Of a DNA stretch of 56,882 nucleotides, positions 1 to 8,031 are shown in pieces. The notes under the pieces are model-generated. The model made no database searches and was not told where the DNA came from. It was given only the letters and a program-made list of their open reading frames with translations. A program made the translations under genes and the position numbers. Each line of letters begins with the position of its first letter. The stretch's first letter is position 1. The DNA lies in the NCBI RefSeq assembly GCF_029892105.1, contig NZ_JARZAJ010000041.1, positions 1 to 56,882 on the forward strand. The letters run 5' to 3'. This stretch comes from Kitasatospora sp. GP82 (GTDB taxonomy: Bacteria > Actinomycetota > Actinomycetes > Streptomycetales > Streptomycetaceae).

Positions 1-2
1 TG

Positions 3-887
3 TCCCGGCCGATGTGCCTGCCGGTCCTGGCCCGACTTTGGCGGCCCCGCCGCACCGGGAAGATCGCTCTGGCCCGGGAGATGGTGGAACCGCTCGCCGC
101 CCACTTCCCCGACCGCACCGTGCACGCCGTCGGCGACGCGGCCTACGTCGGTGAGCACCTGCGCGCACTGAACCCGCAGATCACGTGGACCAGCCGCCTG
201 AAGACCACGTCCGTGCTGCACGAACTGCCGCCCCCGCGCACCGGGAAGAAAGGCCGCCCGCGCACGAGAGGCCCACGCCTGGGCACCCCGGCCGACCTCT
301 CCCAACTGCTGGACTGGCGCCCCGTCAAGATCCGCCGCTACGGGCGCACAGACGCCGTCCTGATCGCCGACCGCGTCTGCCTGTGGTACGGCTCGTTCCA
401 CATCCAGCCGGTGCGCGTGGTCCTGGTGTGGGACGAGCGTTGCGGACCCGGCACCGGGTCGGACCGCGACTACGGCCTGGCCCTGGTCACCACCGACCTG
501 ACCAGCCCCGCCGAGCACATCGTTGAACGCTACGCGTCCCGCTGGGCGATCGAGACCGCCTTCTTCGACGCCCGCCAGACCCTCGGCGTCGGCGAGGCCC
601 GCAACCGCACCATCCTCGCGGTCCAACGCACCGTCCCCTTCGGCCTGCTCGCCTACACAGTGGTCATCGCCTGGTACGCACTGGCCGGCCACCAGCCTGC
701 CGATACCGAAGAGCATCGCGCTCGGGCCCGCTGGTACACCACCAAGACCCAGCCGTCCTTCGAGGACATGACCGCCAAGCTCCGCCGCGTCATCATCGCC
801 CACCGTTTTCGCGGCCCATGCCTCCACCAGCCAGAACCCGAAGAAATCCGGGCCGTCCTCACTGCCTGGGCAATCGCCGGAACGTGA
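3..887 (+). CDS. Transposase, C-terminal part (DDE, IS4-like); 5' end outside window
   Basis: The open frame enters from the left edge, so the real start is not visible; the first Met is at base 12. The C-terminal half carries RYASRWAIETAFFDAR, close to the Y-(2)-R-(3)-E-(6)-K signature of IS4-type DDE transposases, with Arg in place of the final Lys. Before it comes a VGDAAYVG segment that probably carries the second catalytic Asp. It ends in a hydrophobic stretch (LLAYTVVIAWYALAG) typical of the family. The protein would cut and join insertion-sequence ends. No terminal repeat could be identified downstream. Family assignment is by motif only. Confidence 0.7.
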   Translation, partial: SRPMCLPVLARLWRPRRTGKIALAREMVEPLAAHFPDRTVHAVGDAAYVGEHLRALNPQITWTSRLKTTSVLHELPPPRTGKKGRPRTRGPRLGTPADLSQLLDWRPVKIRRYGRTDAVLIADRVCLWYGSFHIQPVRVVLVWDERCGPGTGSDRDYGLALVTTDLTSPAEHIVERYASRWAIETAFFDARQTLGVGEARNRTILAVQRTVPFGLLAYTVVIAWYALAGHQPADTEEHRARARWYTTKTQPSFEDMTAKLRRVIIAHRFRGPCLHQPEPEEIRAVLTAWAIAGT

Positions 888-1120
888 TCACCAGCAAGTG
901 CGAAACACGAGGGATCTCCCGGTGATGCTCCCTGGGGAGGACGATGGCATCTGTCGACATGGTGGTCGCGCTCCTCACGCCCGGTGGCACGCCTTCGTGC
1001 CTTCGAGGGCCTGGCCGGGAATTCGAGGGCCCGGTCCGAAAGAGGTGGTCCGCCGGGAAACGCCGGCGGACCACCGGGTGGCATCGCGCGAGGGCTCGCC
1101 TTCGGCCTGGGCCCAATCAG

Positions 1121-1678
1121 TCAGCTGCTGAGCAACCGGTTGAAGAACGACCGGTACTGCTGAAGCGCCAGCCGCAGATCCTCGGTCTGGACCTCGTCAC
1201 CGCGGTTCCACTGCTGCTCCAGCCGCTCCTTGTGCTCGGCAAACGAGCCGGCCAGCCGCTGCATCAAGTCCGCGACGAGGGCATCCGCTGCCTGAACCGC
1301 CTGTCGGGGGTCGTCGACGAAATCGTTCTGGATCTCCTGCCAGCGGTCCCGGACTTCGTGCTCGTCCTCCGAGGAGAACAGCGGTTGTTCCTCGCTCCTT
1401 GGGTGGCCCTCGCCGGTCGCGCGGTCCCGCGTCTCGGCCGGCTCCTCCGTCGCCGGTCCGGCCTGCGCCTCCGCCTCGTCCGTCACTGGAGCCTCTTCGT
1501 CCTCCCGGCTGAGGCCCGTGTCGGTGGCCTCCCCGGGGAAGACGGGTCGGTCGTCCCGGCTCTCGGTGTCCTTCTGCGCCGAAGCCCCGAGCTCCTCGTC
1601 ATCGGTGGTGCGGGAACGGGCCAGATCCTCGGTGGTCAGGCGGCCTTCGTCGTCCCCGGGCCGGTTTTCGTACTTCAT
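1121..1678 (-). CDS. Hypothetical acidic protein, paralogue of the next gene
   Basis: A 185-residue product from the ATG at 1678, with a GAGATGAGG ribosome-binding-like stretch just upstream. An ATG two codons earlier (1686) and one at 1714 are also in frame. Residues 1-105 are acidic, Glu/Asp/Thr/Ser-rich and look disordered. The last 75 residues are helical (RWQEIQNDFVDDPRQAVQAA, then QQYRSFFNRLLSS). This C-terminal block matches that of the neighbouring gene, which reads VQQQFVDQPGQAVQQADRLV and MVHYRALFDELLGD, so the two are paralogues. It has no membrane segment, unlike its neighbour. Function unknown. Confidence 0.7.
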   Translation of the reverse strand: MKYENRPGDDEGRLTTEDLARSRTTDDEELGASAQKDTESRDDRPVFPGEATDTGLSREDEEAPVTDEAEAQAGPATEEPAETRDRATGEGHPRSEEQPLFSSEDEHEVRDRWQEIQNDFVDDPRQAVQAADALVADLMQRLAGSFAEHKERLEQQWNRGDEVQTEDLRLALQQYRSFFNRLLSS

Positions 1679-1726
1679 CTGCCTCATCTCGTTTCCGCAT
1701 TCGTGTGCGCTCACCGCCCGGATGTC

Positions 1727-2287
1727 TCAGGTCCGGCCGCCGCTCGTCCGGCCGTTGCCGTCGCCGAGCAGTTCGTCGAAGAGCGCGCGGTAGTGCACCA
1801 TCGCCCCTCGGAGCTCCTCCGTGGTCGCCTTGTCGCTGCCGGCCCGCTCGTTGACCGCATGAGCAGCTCTGAAGTGCTCCAGAGTGCGTCCGTGTTCGAC
1901 CGAGAGGTCCCGGAGTTCCTGCTCGTACCCCTCCGTCGGGTAGCCGCGCTCGCGCATGAGCACGGTCACCAGTCGGTCGGCCTGCTGGACCGCCTGGCCC
2001 GGCTGATCCACGAACTGTTGCTGCACCTGGGTCCAGTCCTCGGCGTAGCGGTCCCTGACCGGGGCCGGCAGCGGCCTGATGTCCAGCCGGTCGTGGCGCT
2101 GTTCGCGGGCGCGCAGGTCGCGCTCGGCCGCGAATCGGCTCTCCGAGCGCCGGACGGTCCGTTCGTACTCCGGTCCGAAGCGCTCCTGTAGCCGACGGCG
2201 GCGGGTGAGGTACCAGGCTGCGAGGGCGAGCAGGATCAGAACGACCGCGATAGGGACGATGATCGCAATGAGGTTCCCTGTGGACAT
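1727..2287 (-). CDS. Membrane-anchored hypothetical protein, paralogue of the previous gene
   Basis: I chose the ATG at 2287 because GGAGGA lies 4 bases upstream; longer in-frame starts lack such a site. The product has 186 residues. A single N-terminal transmembrane helix (IAIIVPIAVVLILLALAAWY) is followed by the Arg-rich stop-transfer TRRRRL. The cytoplasmic part contains a helical domain with FVDQPGQAVQQADRLVTVLM and ends EELRGAMVHYRALFDELL. That domain is shared with the downstream gene, 48 bases away on the same strand, which lacks the anchor. The two probably form an operon and may assemble together. Function unknown; I have seen this architecture only as hypothetical streptomycete proteins. 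Confidence 0.75.
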   Translation of the reverse strand: MSTGNLIAIIVPIAVVLILLALAAWYLTRRRRLQERFGPEYERTVRRSESRFAAERDLRAREQRHDRLDIRPLPAPVRDRYAEDWTQVQQQFVDQPGQAVQQADRLVTVLMRERGYPTEGYEQELRDLSVEHGRTLEHFRAAHAVNERAGSDKATTEELRGAMVHYRALFDELLGDGNGRTSGGRT

Positions 2288-2526
2288 CGGGTCCTCCTTG
2301 AGACTCTTGTAGCCAGCCGCTGCCCCGAATTGGCGGGTCGAAACGCCGGAGCGAAGGTCTTCCGGCAGATTGAGCCCGTTGGCCGATCCGGGCTGGACCG
2401 CCGGACTGGTCCTCAGCGAGCCGATCACCAGCGCCATCCGCTGTGGCCGGTACATCACCGTTCGGCTGGTCAGCGGCCGCTGCCTGACCTGCGAGGCCTC
2501 CGACGCCGGAGCCGGGGGGGTCGGCC

Positions 2527-3474
2527 TCAGTAGCCGCTCAGCAGGGTCCGCACTGCGCGCAGGACCTCCGGCCCGGCGTCGCTGTGCAGCGTGAGGGATC
2601 CTCCGGGTGCCGCCCCCTGGAGGAGCAGGACACGTGTGCGGCCACCGTGCCACCGTCAGCGCTGGTCAGTCCTCGCAGCACGGTGTACGCCTGTCGGGCG
2701 TCGCGGGGAGCCAGGATATTATCCAGAGCCGGTACGGCGCGTCTCCATGCCCGTTCGGTAGCGGCCCACGCCCGGCCCACATCCACCGGTTCAGCGAGTC
2801 CGGTGTTCGAGACCTCCAGGACGAGGTCGTGGCAGGTGCCGGCTCCGAGGGTCAGATCCAGGGTCAGTCGGACCGGCCTGCTCTCGGACGGCTCGGCATT
2901 CGCCGCGCTGCCGCCCGGTCCAACGCATCTTCAGCTTCCCGCTTCGGGCGGTCCACACACCTGATGGCTGCTGCCGAAGTCTGCGCAACGGCCAGGAGCC
3001 GAACCCGGCGCAGGGTTGCAGGACCACACGGACGTGGGCCTCGCCCTCCACCGCCATGATGCGCCGTAGGATCACCGCCGTGTGCCGGTCTCCCGGGAAG
3101 GCCAGCGATTCACGGCATTCGACGATTCCACCGGTGGTCACCCACCGGCTGCGCCAGATCAGCGTGCTCTCCTCGTAGAAGCCGCCCGATGCGAAGCGCT
3201 CGCGGGGAGTGACGGCATACAGCCCCTCACCACCGATGAGGCGGGAGAAGACCGCATCGGACTCCCAGCGCGGAGCGCACATCCAGACCAGGTCGCCCCA
3301 GAGTCCGATGATCGCGCCGCGTTCTCCATCCGCGAGCAGAGCGTAGTCGCGCAACGTGTGAGTGGGGAAGTCGTCCTGACGGAGCGTCTGACCAGCCACT
3401 GCGCGCCTGCCTATGGATTGGCTGCTCGGATTGACGCGGGGATCCGGCATGCCGGATCCGATCGGTGCTGGCAC
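2527..3474 (-). pseudogene. GH15 family glycosyl hydrolase, N-terminal part, frameshifted and truncated
   Basis: The first frame (start 3474 or slightly inside) reads LRDYALLADGERGAIIGLWG, then WMCAPRWESDAVFSRLIGGE. This is the conserved start of GH15 glucoamylase/trehalase-like proteins. Near 2920 the reading switches frame: SGKLKMRWTG continues as RLTLDLTLGAGTCHDLVLEV, then AWAATERAWRRAVPALDNIL and ADGGTVAA. After that the (alpha/alpha)6 catalytic barrel of a normal ~600-residue enzyme is absent. A third frame reads RVLLLQGAAPGGSLTLHS to a stop at 2527; I cannot assign this tail. The gene cannot make an enzyme. A separate GH15 C-terminal scrap lies near 12.4 kb. Confidence 0.7.
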
Positions 3475-3550
3475 CGCAGGAGCTCCTCGCCCTACAGGGC
3501 AGCCAGACTCGCGACACCCGCGCCAAGACCTGCGCGCGCTGCGCAGGTCG

Positions 3551-3805
3551 TCAGGTGTTCAGCAGGCTGTTGTGCCCGTCCTGCCCGTCCGCGCAGTCCT
3601 CGTCGAACCAGTAGTCGCCGTGGGCGAGGTAGCGGAACCGGAACCGCTGCCCTGCCGGGAGGATGAGGGTGACAGCGCGCGTGCCGTCGGCACGCTTCTC
3701 GAAGGGGTGCTTGCTTGCCGGGCTGCCAGTCGTTGAAGTCGCCGACCACGCTGACCGGTCCACAACTATGGTCCGCGGGCAGAACGAAGGTGACCTCGGA
3801 CGGGG
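3551..3805 (-). pseudogene. Isoamylase early-set (CBM48-like) domain protein, broken by a 4-bp duplication
   Basis: Two frames join into a familiar ~90-residue streptomycete protein. The first reads SEVTFVLPADHSCGPVSVVG then DFNDWQPGK; the second reads HPFEKRADGTRAVTLILPAG, FRFRYLAHGDYWFDEDCADG and ends NSLLNT. It is a glycogen-binding immunoglobulin-like fold. The break lies in GCTTGCTTGCC (about 3710-3720), where GCTT is duplicated in tandem; removing one copy restores the frame. The 5' end is also lost: upstream of SEVTF the sequence becomes antisense to an SDR fragment and no start codon or ribosome-binding site remains. Confidence 0.75.
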
Positions 3806-4610
3806 CCGGGCCGGCCTGGACGCCGCACTGGCGGAGGCCCGTGCCTCGGGCGCCGAAGCCGTCGCCGTCGTGGCCGACATGGCGGATCCGAAGGCCGTCG
3901 AGCATGCGGCCGAGATGGCCGAGCGCGAAGTCGGTCCGATCGACGTGGAGATCGAGCCGGAGGAGTTCCGCCGTGTCGCCGAGGTGACCTACCTCGAGTA
4001 CGTCTATGCCACCCGGGCCGCGCTCCGGGATGCTGCCGCGTGACAGCGGCACAATCGTGCAGGTCGGTTCGGCGATCGCGTACCGGGGCATTCCGCTGCA
4101 GAGTGCATACAGCTGCGCCAAGCACGCCCTGCAGGGGGGGCACGAGGCGCTGCGCTGCGAACTCCTGCACGCGGGCACGAACGTGCGCTGCACCATGGTC
4201 CAGCTGCCGGCCGTGAACACCCCGCAGTTCGACTGGGTGCTCTCCCGGCTCCCGCGACGCGCGCAGCCGGTGCCGCCGATCTACCAGCCGGAGCTGGCGG
4301 CCCGGGCCGTGGTGTATGCGGCGGATCACCCGGGGCGCCGCGAGTACTGGGTGGGCGGTAGCACCGCGACGACGTTGGTCGCCAACGCGGTGGTGCCCGG
4401 GCTGCTGGACCGGTATCTGGCGCGCACCGGCTTCGACTCGCAGCAGACTACGGAACGGCGGCGCCGCGACGAGCCCACGAACCTGTGGGAGCAGGTCGAC
4501 ATGGACGAGGACTACGGTGCGCACGGCCGTTTCGATGACCGCGCGCGTGAGCACAGCGTGCAGGCGTGGGCCTCGCGCCATCACGGTGCTCTCGCGGCTC
4601 AGGAGGATGC
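3797..4610 (+). pseudogene. Short-chain dehydrogenase (SDR), copy 1, degraded
   Basis: Begins in mid-protein at LDAALAEARASGAEAVAVVA (the TGxxxGIG cofactor segment is missing). It continues to EREVGPIDV, where 14 residues present in copy 2 (WVNDAFASVFARFT) are deleted in frame. It then reads EEFRRVAEVTYLEYVYATRA, shifts frame near 4030, and continues GTIVQVGSAIAYRGIPLQSA with the YxxxK-like active-site region SAYSCAKHA, ending RFDDRAREHS about 4550-4610. The tail overlaps a LapA-like gene on the other strand. The protein is clearly dead. It is related to the degraded copy near 14.5-15.3 kb. Confidence 0.75.
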
Positions 4611-4833
4611 CGAAGACCGCAGCCAGCAGCAGCGCGACCCCGAGCGGGATGCTTCCGTGGGCGCCGAAGAACGCCACGTCTACGGAGTCGCCGTTCTCGA
4701 GAACGAAGATCAACAAGATCAGAAGCACCAGCGCGAACAGGGTCGTGCCGACCCACGCTGCGCCGGTGCGGGTACATCGCGGGTTGTCGCGACCCCGGCC
4801 CCCGGCATTCGGTCCGGGGAGTCGAATTCGCAT
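4592..4833 (-). pseudogene. LapA-domain (DUF1049) small membrane protein, 3' end replaced
   Basis: The start at 4833 has a GGAGAGGGAG site upstream. The product begins MRIRLPGPNAGGRGRDNPRC and then gives two transmembrane helices, WVGTTLFALVLLILLIFVLE and PLGVALLLAAVFGILL, separated by the hallmark ENGDSVDVAFFGAHGSI. This fits the LapA/DUF1049 family. After about residue 80 family similarity stops and the frame runs on through sequence antisense to the SDR remnant as far as 3766, giving a 355-residue chimera that is unlikely to be meaningful. Both the SDR tail and this gene appear cut at the same junction (about 4.59-4.61 kb). Confidence 0.6.
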
Positions 4834-4894
4834 CGCGCTCCCTCTCCGGAGGGTGCCCGCCAGTGCAAACGACAGGCACCCTCCTCGGGATGGT

Positions 4895-5068
4895 TCAGTG
4901 CTTGAAGACGTCCTTGATCTTCTCTCCCGCCTGCTTGGCGTCGCCGCTGACCTGGTCGGCCTTCCCCTCTGCGGTCAAGCGCTCATTGCCGACCGCCTTG
5001 CCCGCCGCCTCCTTCGCCTTGCCCTTCGCCTTCTCGGCGACGTTCTTGACCTTGTCCTCGCCGCTCAT
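4895..5068 (-). CDS. CsbD family stress protein
   Basis: A 57-residue Lys/Glu/Ala-rich protein starting MSGEDKVKNVAEKAKGKAKE and containing NERLTAEGKADQVSGDAKQA. This matches the CsbD family, small hydrophilic proteins often controlled by general-stress sigma factors. AGGAGA lies a few bases upstream of the ATG at 5068. Much longer in-frame extensions exist but have no domain support. A second CsbD gene lies at 28417. Exact biochemical role unknown. Confidence 0.9.
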   Translation of the reverse strand: MSGEDKVKNVAEKAKGKAKEAAGKAVGNERLTAEGKADQVSGDAKQAGEKIKDVFKH

Positions 5069-5247
5069 GGCTGTTCTCCTCGGTGATGCTGAATGATGCC
5101 GACGCCCGGACCGGCTGGCTCTACGTGCGGCGCGCGTTCCCCGAACGGGGGCGTTCATGCAGAGGCCGGCGCTACCCGGTGCCGGGTTTTCCTGCCGGAG
5201 CCGGCGGCTTCCACCGGCACGGACTGACCCCAGGGCGCTCCAGTGCC

Positions 5248-5748
5248 TCACGAACCGGCTTTCGGGTGCTGAGGTTGCCGAGGTTGGTGCGTCGACACCT
5301 GGACGGGAGAACGGCCGGGTCTCGGTGGGGTGAGGAGGATCTCCGCCCAGACCGTCTTCCCGGCAGGATGCGGATCGCTGCCCCAGCGGTGACACAGCCG
5401 CTCGAGTACGATCAGCCCGTACCCGCCGGGTCGGCCGACGCCTGGGGGTCGGGGGGTTGGTGCAGCGGGATCCGTATCGCTGACCTCGATGCGCAGCGCC
5501 GTCCTGGAGCGGCTCAGACGTAGTGCCCGGGGGCCCCCGGTGTGTTGTGCGGCGTTCGCGACCAACTCGCAGACCACGAGAACAGCGTCGCTTCCGGCGC
5601 GCTCGCCGAGCTCCCATCCGGCGAGAACGTCGCGGGTGAAGTCGCGAGCGGTGGTGACCGCGTGCTGCGCGGTGGAAAGGTCGAGACGGCGTGCATCGCC
5701 GAACCCGCGGCGGTCGCCGTCGGTTCGGGTTCTCGCGATGCTGTTCAC
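5248..5748 (-). CDS. ATP-binding protein, RsbW/SpoIIAB-like anti-sigma factor kinase
   Basis: The GTG at 5748 is preceded by GGAGGTGA, so the product has 166 residues rather than the 368 of the open frame. It is an HATPase_c domain of the GHKL type. The N box is CELVANAAQHT, the G1-like motif EVSDTDPAAP, and the G2 loop GGYGLIVLERL. In streptomycetes such proteins bind and inhibit SigB-like sigma factors and phosphorylate STAS antagonists. A STAS gene (7027) and a SigB/SigF-like sigma gene (8744) lie within 4 kb, which suggests partner switching. Actual pairing is inferred, not shown. Confidence 0.85.
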   Translation of the reverse strand: MNSIARTRTDGDRRGFGDARRLDLSTAQHAVTTARDFTRDVLAGWELGERAGSDAVLVVCELVANAAQHTGGPRALRLSRSRTALRIEVSDTDPAAPTPRPPGVGRPGGYGLIVLERLCHRWGSDPHPAGKTVWAEILLTPPRPGRSPVQVSTHQPRQPQHPKAGS

Positions 5749-5906
5749 CCCGTCACCTCCGCCTGGTCCCGTTGGTTCTGGCCTTGCGCGGCGAGGTTGC
5801 TTCGGTTCGCGCCTGCCCACGACGCGCGGTTCCACACCTGGATCTCCCACGCGAGGCCTCGCGCCTGTGGGAACGGCACGCCGGCGAGTCCGAGTTTGCT
5901 CACGGC

Positions 5907-6449
5907 TCAGGACGTGTGCTGCCGCCGGGTGTTGCGCTCGGTTCGGCGCAGGGTCAGGAGAGGCAGGACGAGCCATGAGACGGCGAACCAGGCCAGAACG
6001 CAGCCGGTGAGAATCCCGGCCAGCAGCGGGTGGCCGGTGGCCGTCCGTAGCAGCAGGAGGAGTGCGGCTCCGATGGTGAGGCCGAGCAGGACCATTCCGC
6101 AGTCGATGAGCTTGCCGGCCACGTGGACCAGCTCCGTCTTGAGGTCGTGCCCGGCGAAGAAGTGGTGAAAGGAGACGGGGGCGATGAGCGCTGCGGTGGC
6201 GCAGGTGCCGAGGATGACGGTGACGACGTACAGGCTCTTGTCGAATCCTCCCAGCGACGCGAAGCGGGGTGTGAACGCGACGCTCAGCAGGAAGCCGAAG
6301 AGGATCTGGGCACCGGTCTGGCAGACGCGGGCCTCTTGCAGCATCTCGCTCCACAGCCGGTCCGCCCGCTCCTCGGCCGTCTCCTCACGACCGGGGCCGC
6401 CTTCCGGGCTGCACGATGACGTCCCTGCCCGCTGCGGTTCGGTGTTCAT
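5907..6449 (-). CDS. DUF6328 family membrane protein
   Basis: The start at 6449 has GAGGAGG upstream, giving 180 residues. A conserved block ERADRLWSEMLQEARVCQTG precedes the first membrane helix ILFGFLLSVAFTPRF. Three further helices follow (YVVTVILGTCATAALIAPVS, GMVLLGLTIGAALLLLLR, LLAGILTGCVLAWFAVSW). The pattern fits DUF6328 integral membrane proteins, frequent next to stress genes in streptomycetes. Function unknown. It lies about 90 bases from the stop of the winged-helix gene, on the same strand. Confidence 0.8.
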   Translation of the reverse strand: MNTEPQRAGTSSCSPEGGPGREETAEERADRLWSEMLQEARVCQTGAQILFGFLLSVAFTPRFASLGGFDKSLYVVTVILGTCATAALIAPVSFHHFFAGHDLKTELVHVAGKLIDCGMVLLGLTIGAALLLLLRTATGHPLLAGILTGCVLAWFAVSWLVLPLLTLRRTERNTRRQHTS

Positions 6450-6539
6450 GCAACGGCCTCCTCGGATTGAGGGGCTCTGGCCCGAGGTGATGAGCAACGC
6501 GAGTGAAGGACCCTGTGCGGGAGCGGGGGAGCCGTGGCG

Positions 6540-6896
6540 TCACGAATCCCGCTCGGCAGGGTGTTCAGGTGGCTGGTCCGGCTCGCCGTTGGTGGTAGCG
6601 GGTTCCTCGTCGAGCAGCTGGAGTAGGGCGGCTACGGTGCGGCCGGCTTCGGCGGGGTGCCGCAACTGAGTGTGAGGTGTGACCTGGTAGCGATTGCGCC
6701 GCCCTTCTCGCGAGTGCGTGAGGTAGCCGTCCGCCTCCAGGTCGGCGACGATCGTCTGCACGGCGCGCTCGGTCAACTGGCAGGCCGCGGCCACGTCCCG
6801 CAACCGGATCCCGGGATCCCTGGCGATCAGCGAGAGCACCCGGGCGTGGTTGGTCAGAAACGTCCACGGCCGGTGGCTGCCGGTATTTGTGTCCAC
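6540..6896 (-). CDS. Winged-helix (MarR-like) transcriptional regulator
   Basis: The winged-helix core reads TFLTNHARVLSLIARDPGIR, then LRDVAAACQLTERAVQTIVA and DLEADGYLTHSREGRRNRY, a recognition helix followed by a wing. I place the start at the GTG (6896), where homology to known small regulators begins. ATG codons at 6965 and 7028 are in frame but poorly supported. The gene is divergent from the STAS gene at 7027. The intergenic region holds an inverted repeat (6937-6954) that could be its operator. Ligand unknown. Confidence 0.75.
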   Translation of the reverse strand: MDTNTGSHRPWTFLTNHARVLSLIARDPGIRLRDVAAACQLTERAVQTIVADLEADGYLTHSREGRRNRYQVTPHTQLRHPAEAGRTVAALLQLLDEEPATTNGEPDQPPEHPAERDS

Positions 6897-6936
6897 CTTG
6901 CCATCGTACGATCGGCATTTCGCGCCCTCAAATATG

Positions 6937-6983
6937 TGCACAAATTTTCGTGCATTCCTTGACATACTTCGATAGCAGACAGA
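6937..6983. promoter_or_regulatory. Inverted repeat and promoter between divergent regulator and STAS gene
   Basis: TGCAC-(8)-GTGCA at 6937-6954 is a perfect 5-bp inverted repeat with an A/T-rich centre, in an otherwise GC-rich window. Five bases further is TTGACA (6959-6964), followed after 17 bases by GACGAT, a reasonable housekeeping-type promoter reading toward the STAS gene. The repeat sits just upstream of the -35 box, as expected for a regulator encoded next door. Function is inferred. Confidence 0.5.
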
Positions 6984-7026
6984 CGATCGGTCGTAGAACC
7001 CTTCCTCTTGCGGGAGGAGAACGTCC

Positions 7027-7455
7027 ATGTCCCGTCACCAGGTGCGCCAGCAGTCGGTTTCACTGGTTTCGCCAACCGCTGCGGGCGCACGGCAGTTGGG
7101 GTCACCTTCGGCGGCCGCCCGGTTCACCGTGGAGCTCACCGGAAAGCCCGACGGTTCGGCGCTGGCAGCAGTGGCTGGCGAGGTCGACTACGACGGCGCT
7201 GACGCGTTCCGGCACGCGATGGCGACCGCCTTGAAGGAGTACCCCGTGGGGCTCGAACTGGACCTCGCGGGCCTCTCGTTCTGCGACTGCGCCGGTCTGA
7301 ACGTCCTCCTATGGGTGCGCAGGCGCGCCGCAGCGACCGGATGCGCCGTACGAGTGAGCTCCGTGAGCCCCCGGATGTCGCGGCTCATCGACCTCACCGG
7401 TACCCGAGAAGTGCTCGGCGCTTCCATCAATGGCGCAGCGAGTCGGCATGCGTGA
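7027..7455 (+). CDS. STAS-domain anti-sigma factor antagonist lacking the phospho-Ser
   Basis: GGAGGAG lies 7 bases before the ATG. The 142-residue product has a ~35-residue N-terminal extension and then a STAS domain: FTVELTGKPDGSALAAVAGE, VDYDGADAFRHAM, LELDLAGLSFCDCAGLNVLL, and VSPRMSRLIDLTG. In SpoIIAA/RsbV proteins the loop is D-S-(S/A)-G-L, and the Ser after Asp is phosphorylated by the RsbW-type kinase. Here it is D-C-A-G-L, so no Ser/Thr is available there. It may act as an always-active antagonist or be regulated otherwise. Neighbouring RsbW-like and sigma genes support a partner-switching role. Confidence 0.85.
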   Translation: MSRHQVRQQSVSLVSPTAAGARQLGSPSAAARFTVELTGKPDGSALAAVAGEVDYDGADAFRHAMATALKEYPVGLELDLAGLSFCDCAGLNVLLWVRRRAAATGCAVRVSSVSPRMSRLIDLTGTREVLGASINGAASRHA

Positions 7456-7566
7456 TCGCGTTCGATGGTGGACAGCTCGGTCGCCGGAGTGAGTCGCGAG
7501 CCCCATCGCGGGCATACGCGGCTCGGTCACCAGACATCGTCAAGCAAGCGAGAGGCGGCAACCGAC

Positions 7567-8030
7567 ATGTCCATCCTCAGAACCTGTGCGCGGCCGATGC
7601 TGGCCTCGATGTTCCTCTACGGCGGTTCCCACACGCACTGGCCGAGCCCGAGAACGTCGTTCCGGCTGCTGACCCGGTGGTCCACTCCCTTGCCGACCGC
7701 CTTCCGGCCGTACCCGCCGACACGGCCACCGCCATCCGCCTCAACGCGGGTGTCCAGGTCGTGGCCGCCGTGCTCCTTGCGTCCGGGCGCCTCACGCGGG
7801 TGTCGGCGCTGGCGCTGGCTGTCACCCTCGTCCCGGTCACCTGGGCGGGCCACCGCTTCTGGGAGGCCGAGGACGAGCAGGAGCGCGCCCAGCAGCGGAT
7901 CCACTTCCTCAAGAACCTCTCCATGCTCGGCGGCCTGCTGATCACCGCCGCCGACACCGGTTCCGGCCCGTCGCTTGCCTGGCGGGCCCGGCAGCGCGTC
8001 CGCGGCATCTCCCACAAAGTAGGTGACTGA
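7567..8030 (+). pseudogene. DoxX-like membrane protein, frameshifted
   Basis: From the ATG at 7567 the frame gives SILRTCARPMLASMFLYGG, the usual first helix of DoxX-family proteins, and then turns to unrelated Ser/Pro-rich sequence. The family pattern resumes in another frame near 7630: VVHSLADRLPAVPADTATAI, RLNAGVQVVAAVLLASGRLT, LALAVTLVPVTWAGHRFWE and HFLKNLSMLGGLLITAAD. A single frameshift around 7620-7635 therefore splits the gene; a sequencing error cannot be excluded. The stop at 8030 lies immediately before the next gene, suggesting an original operon. Confidence 0.7.
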
Positions 8031-8031
8031 C

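Noticed and set aside
944..2191. 415-codon plus-strand frame
   Set aside because: Antisense to the two paralogous unknown genes, which have good ribosome-binding sites; translation has no domain.
3766..4833. 355-residue LapA-containing protein
   Set aside because: Only the first ~80 residues match LapA; the remainder is antisense to an SDR fragment.
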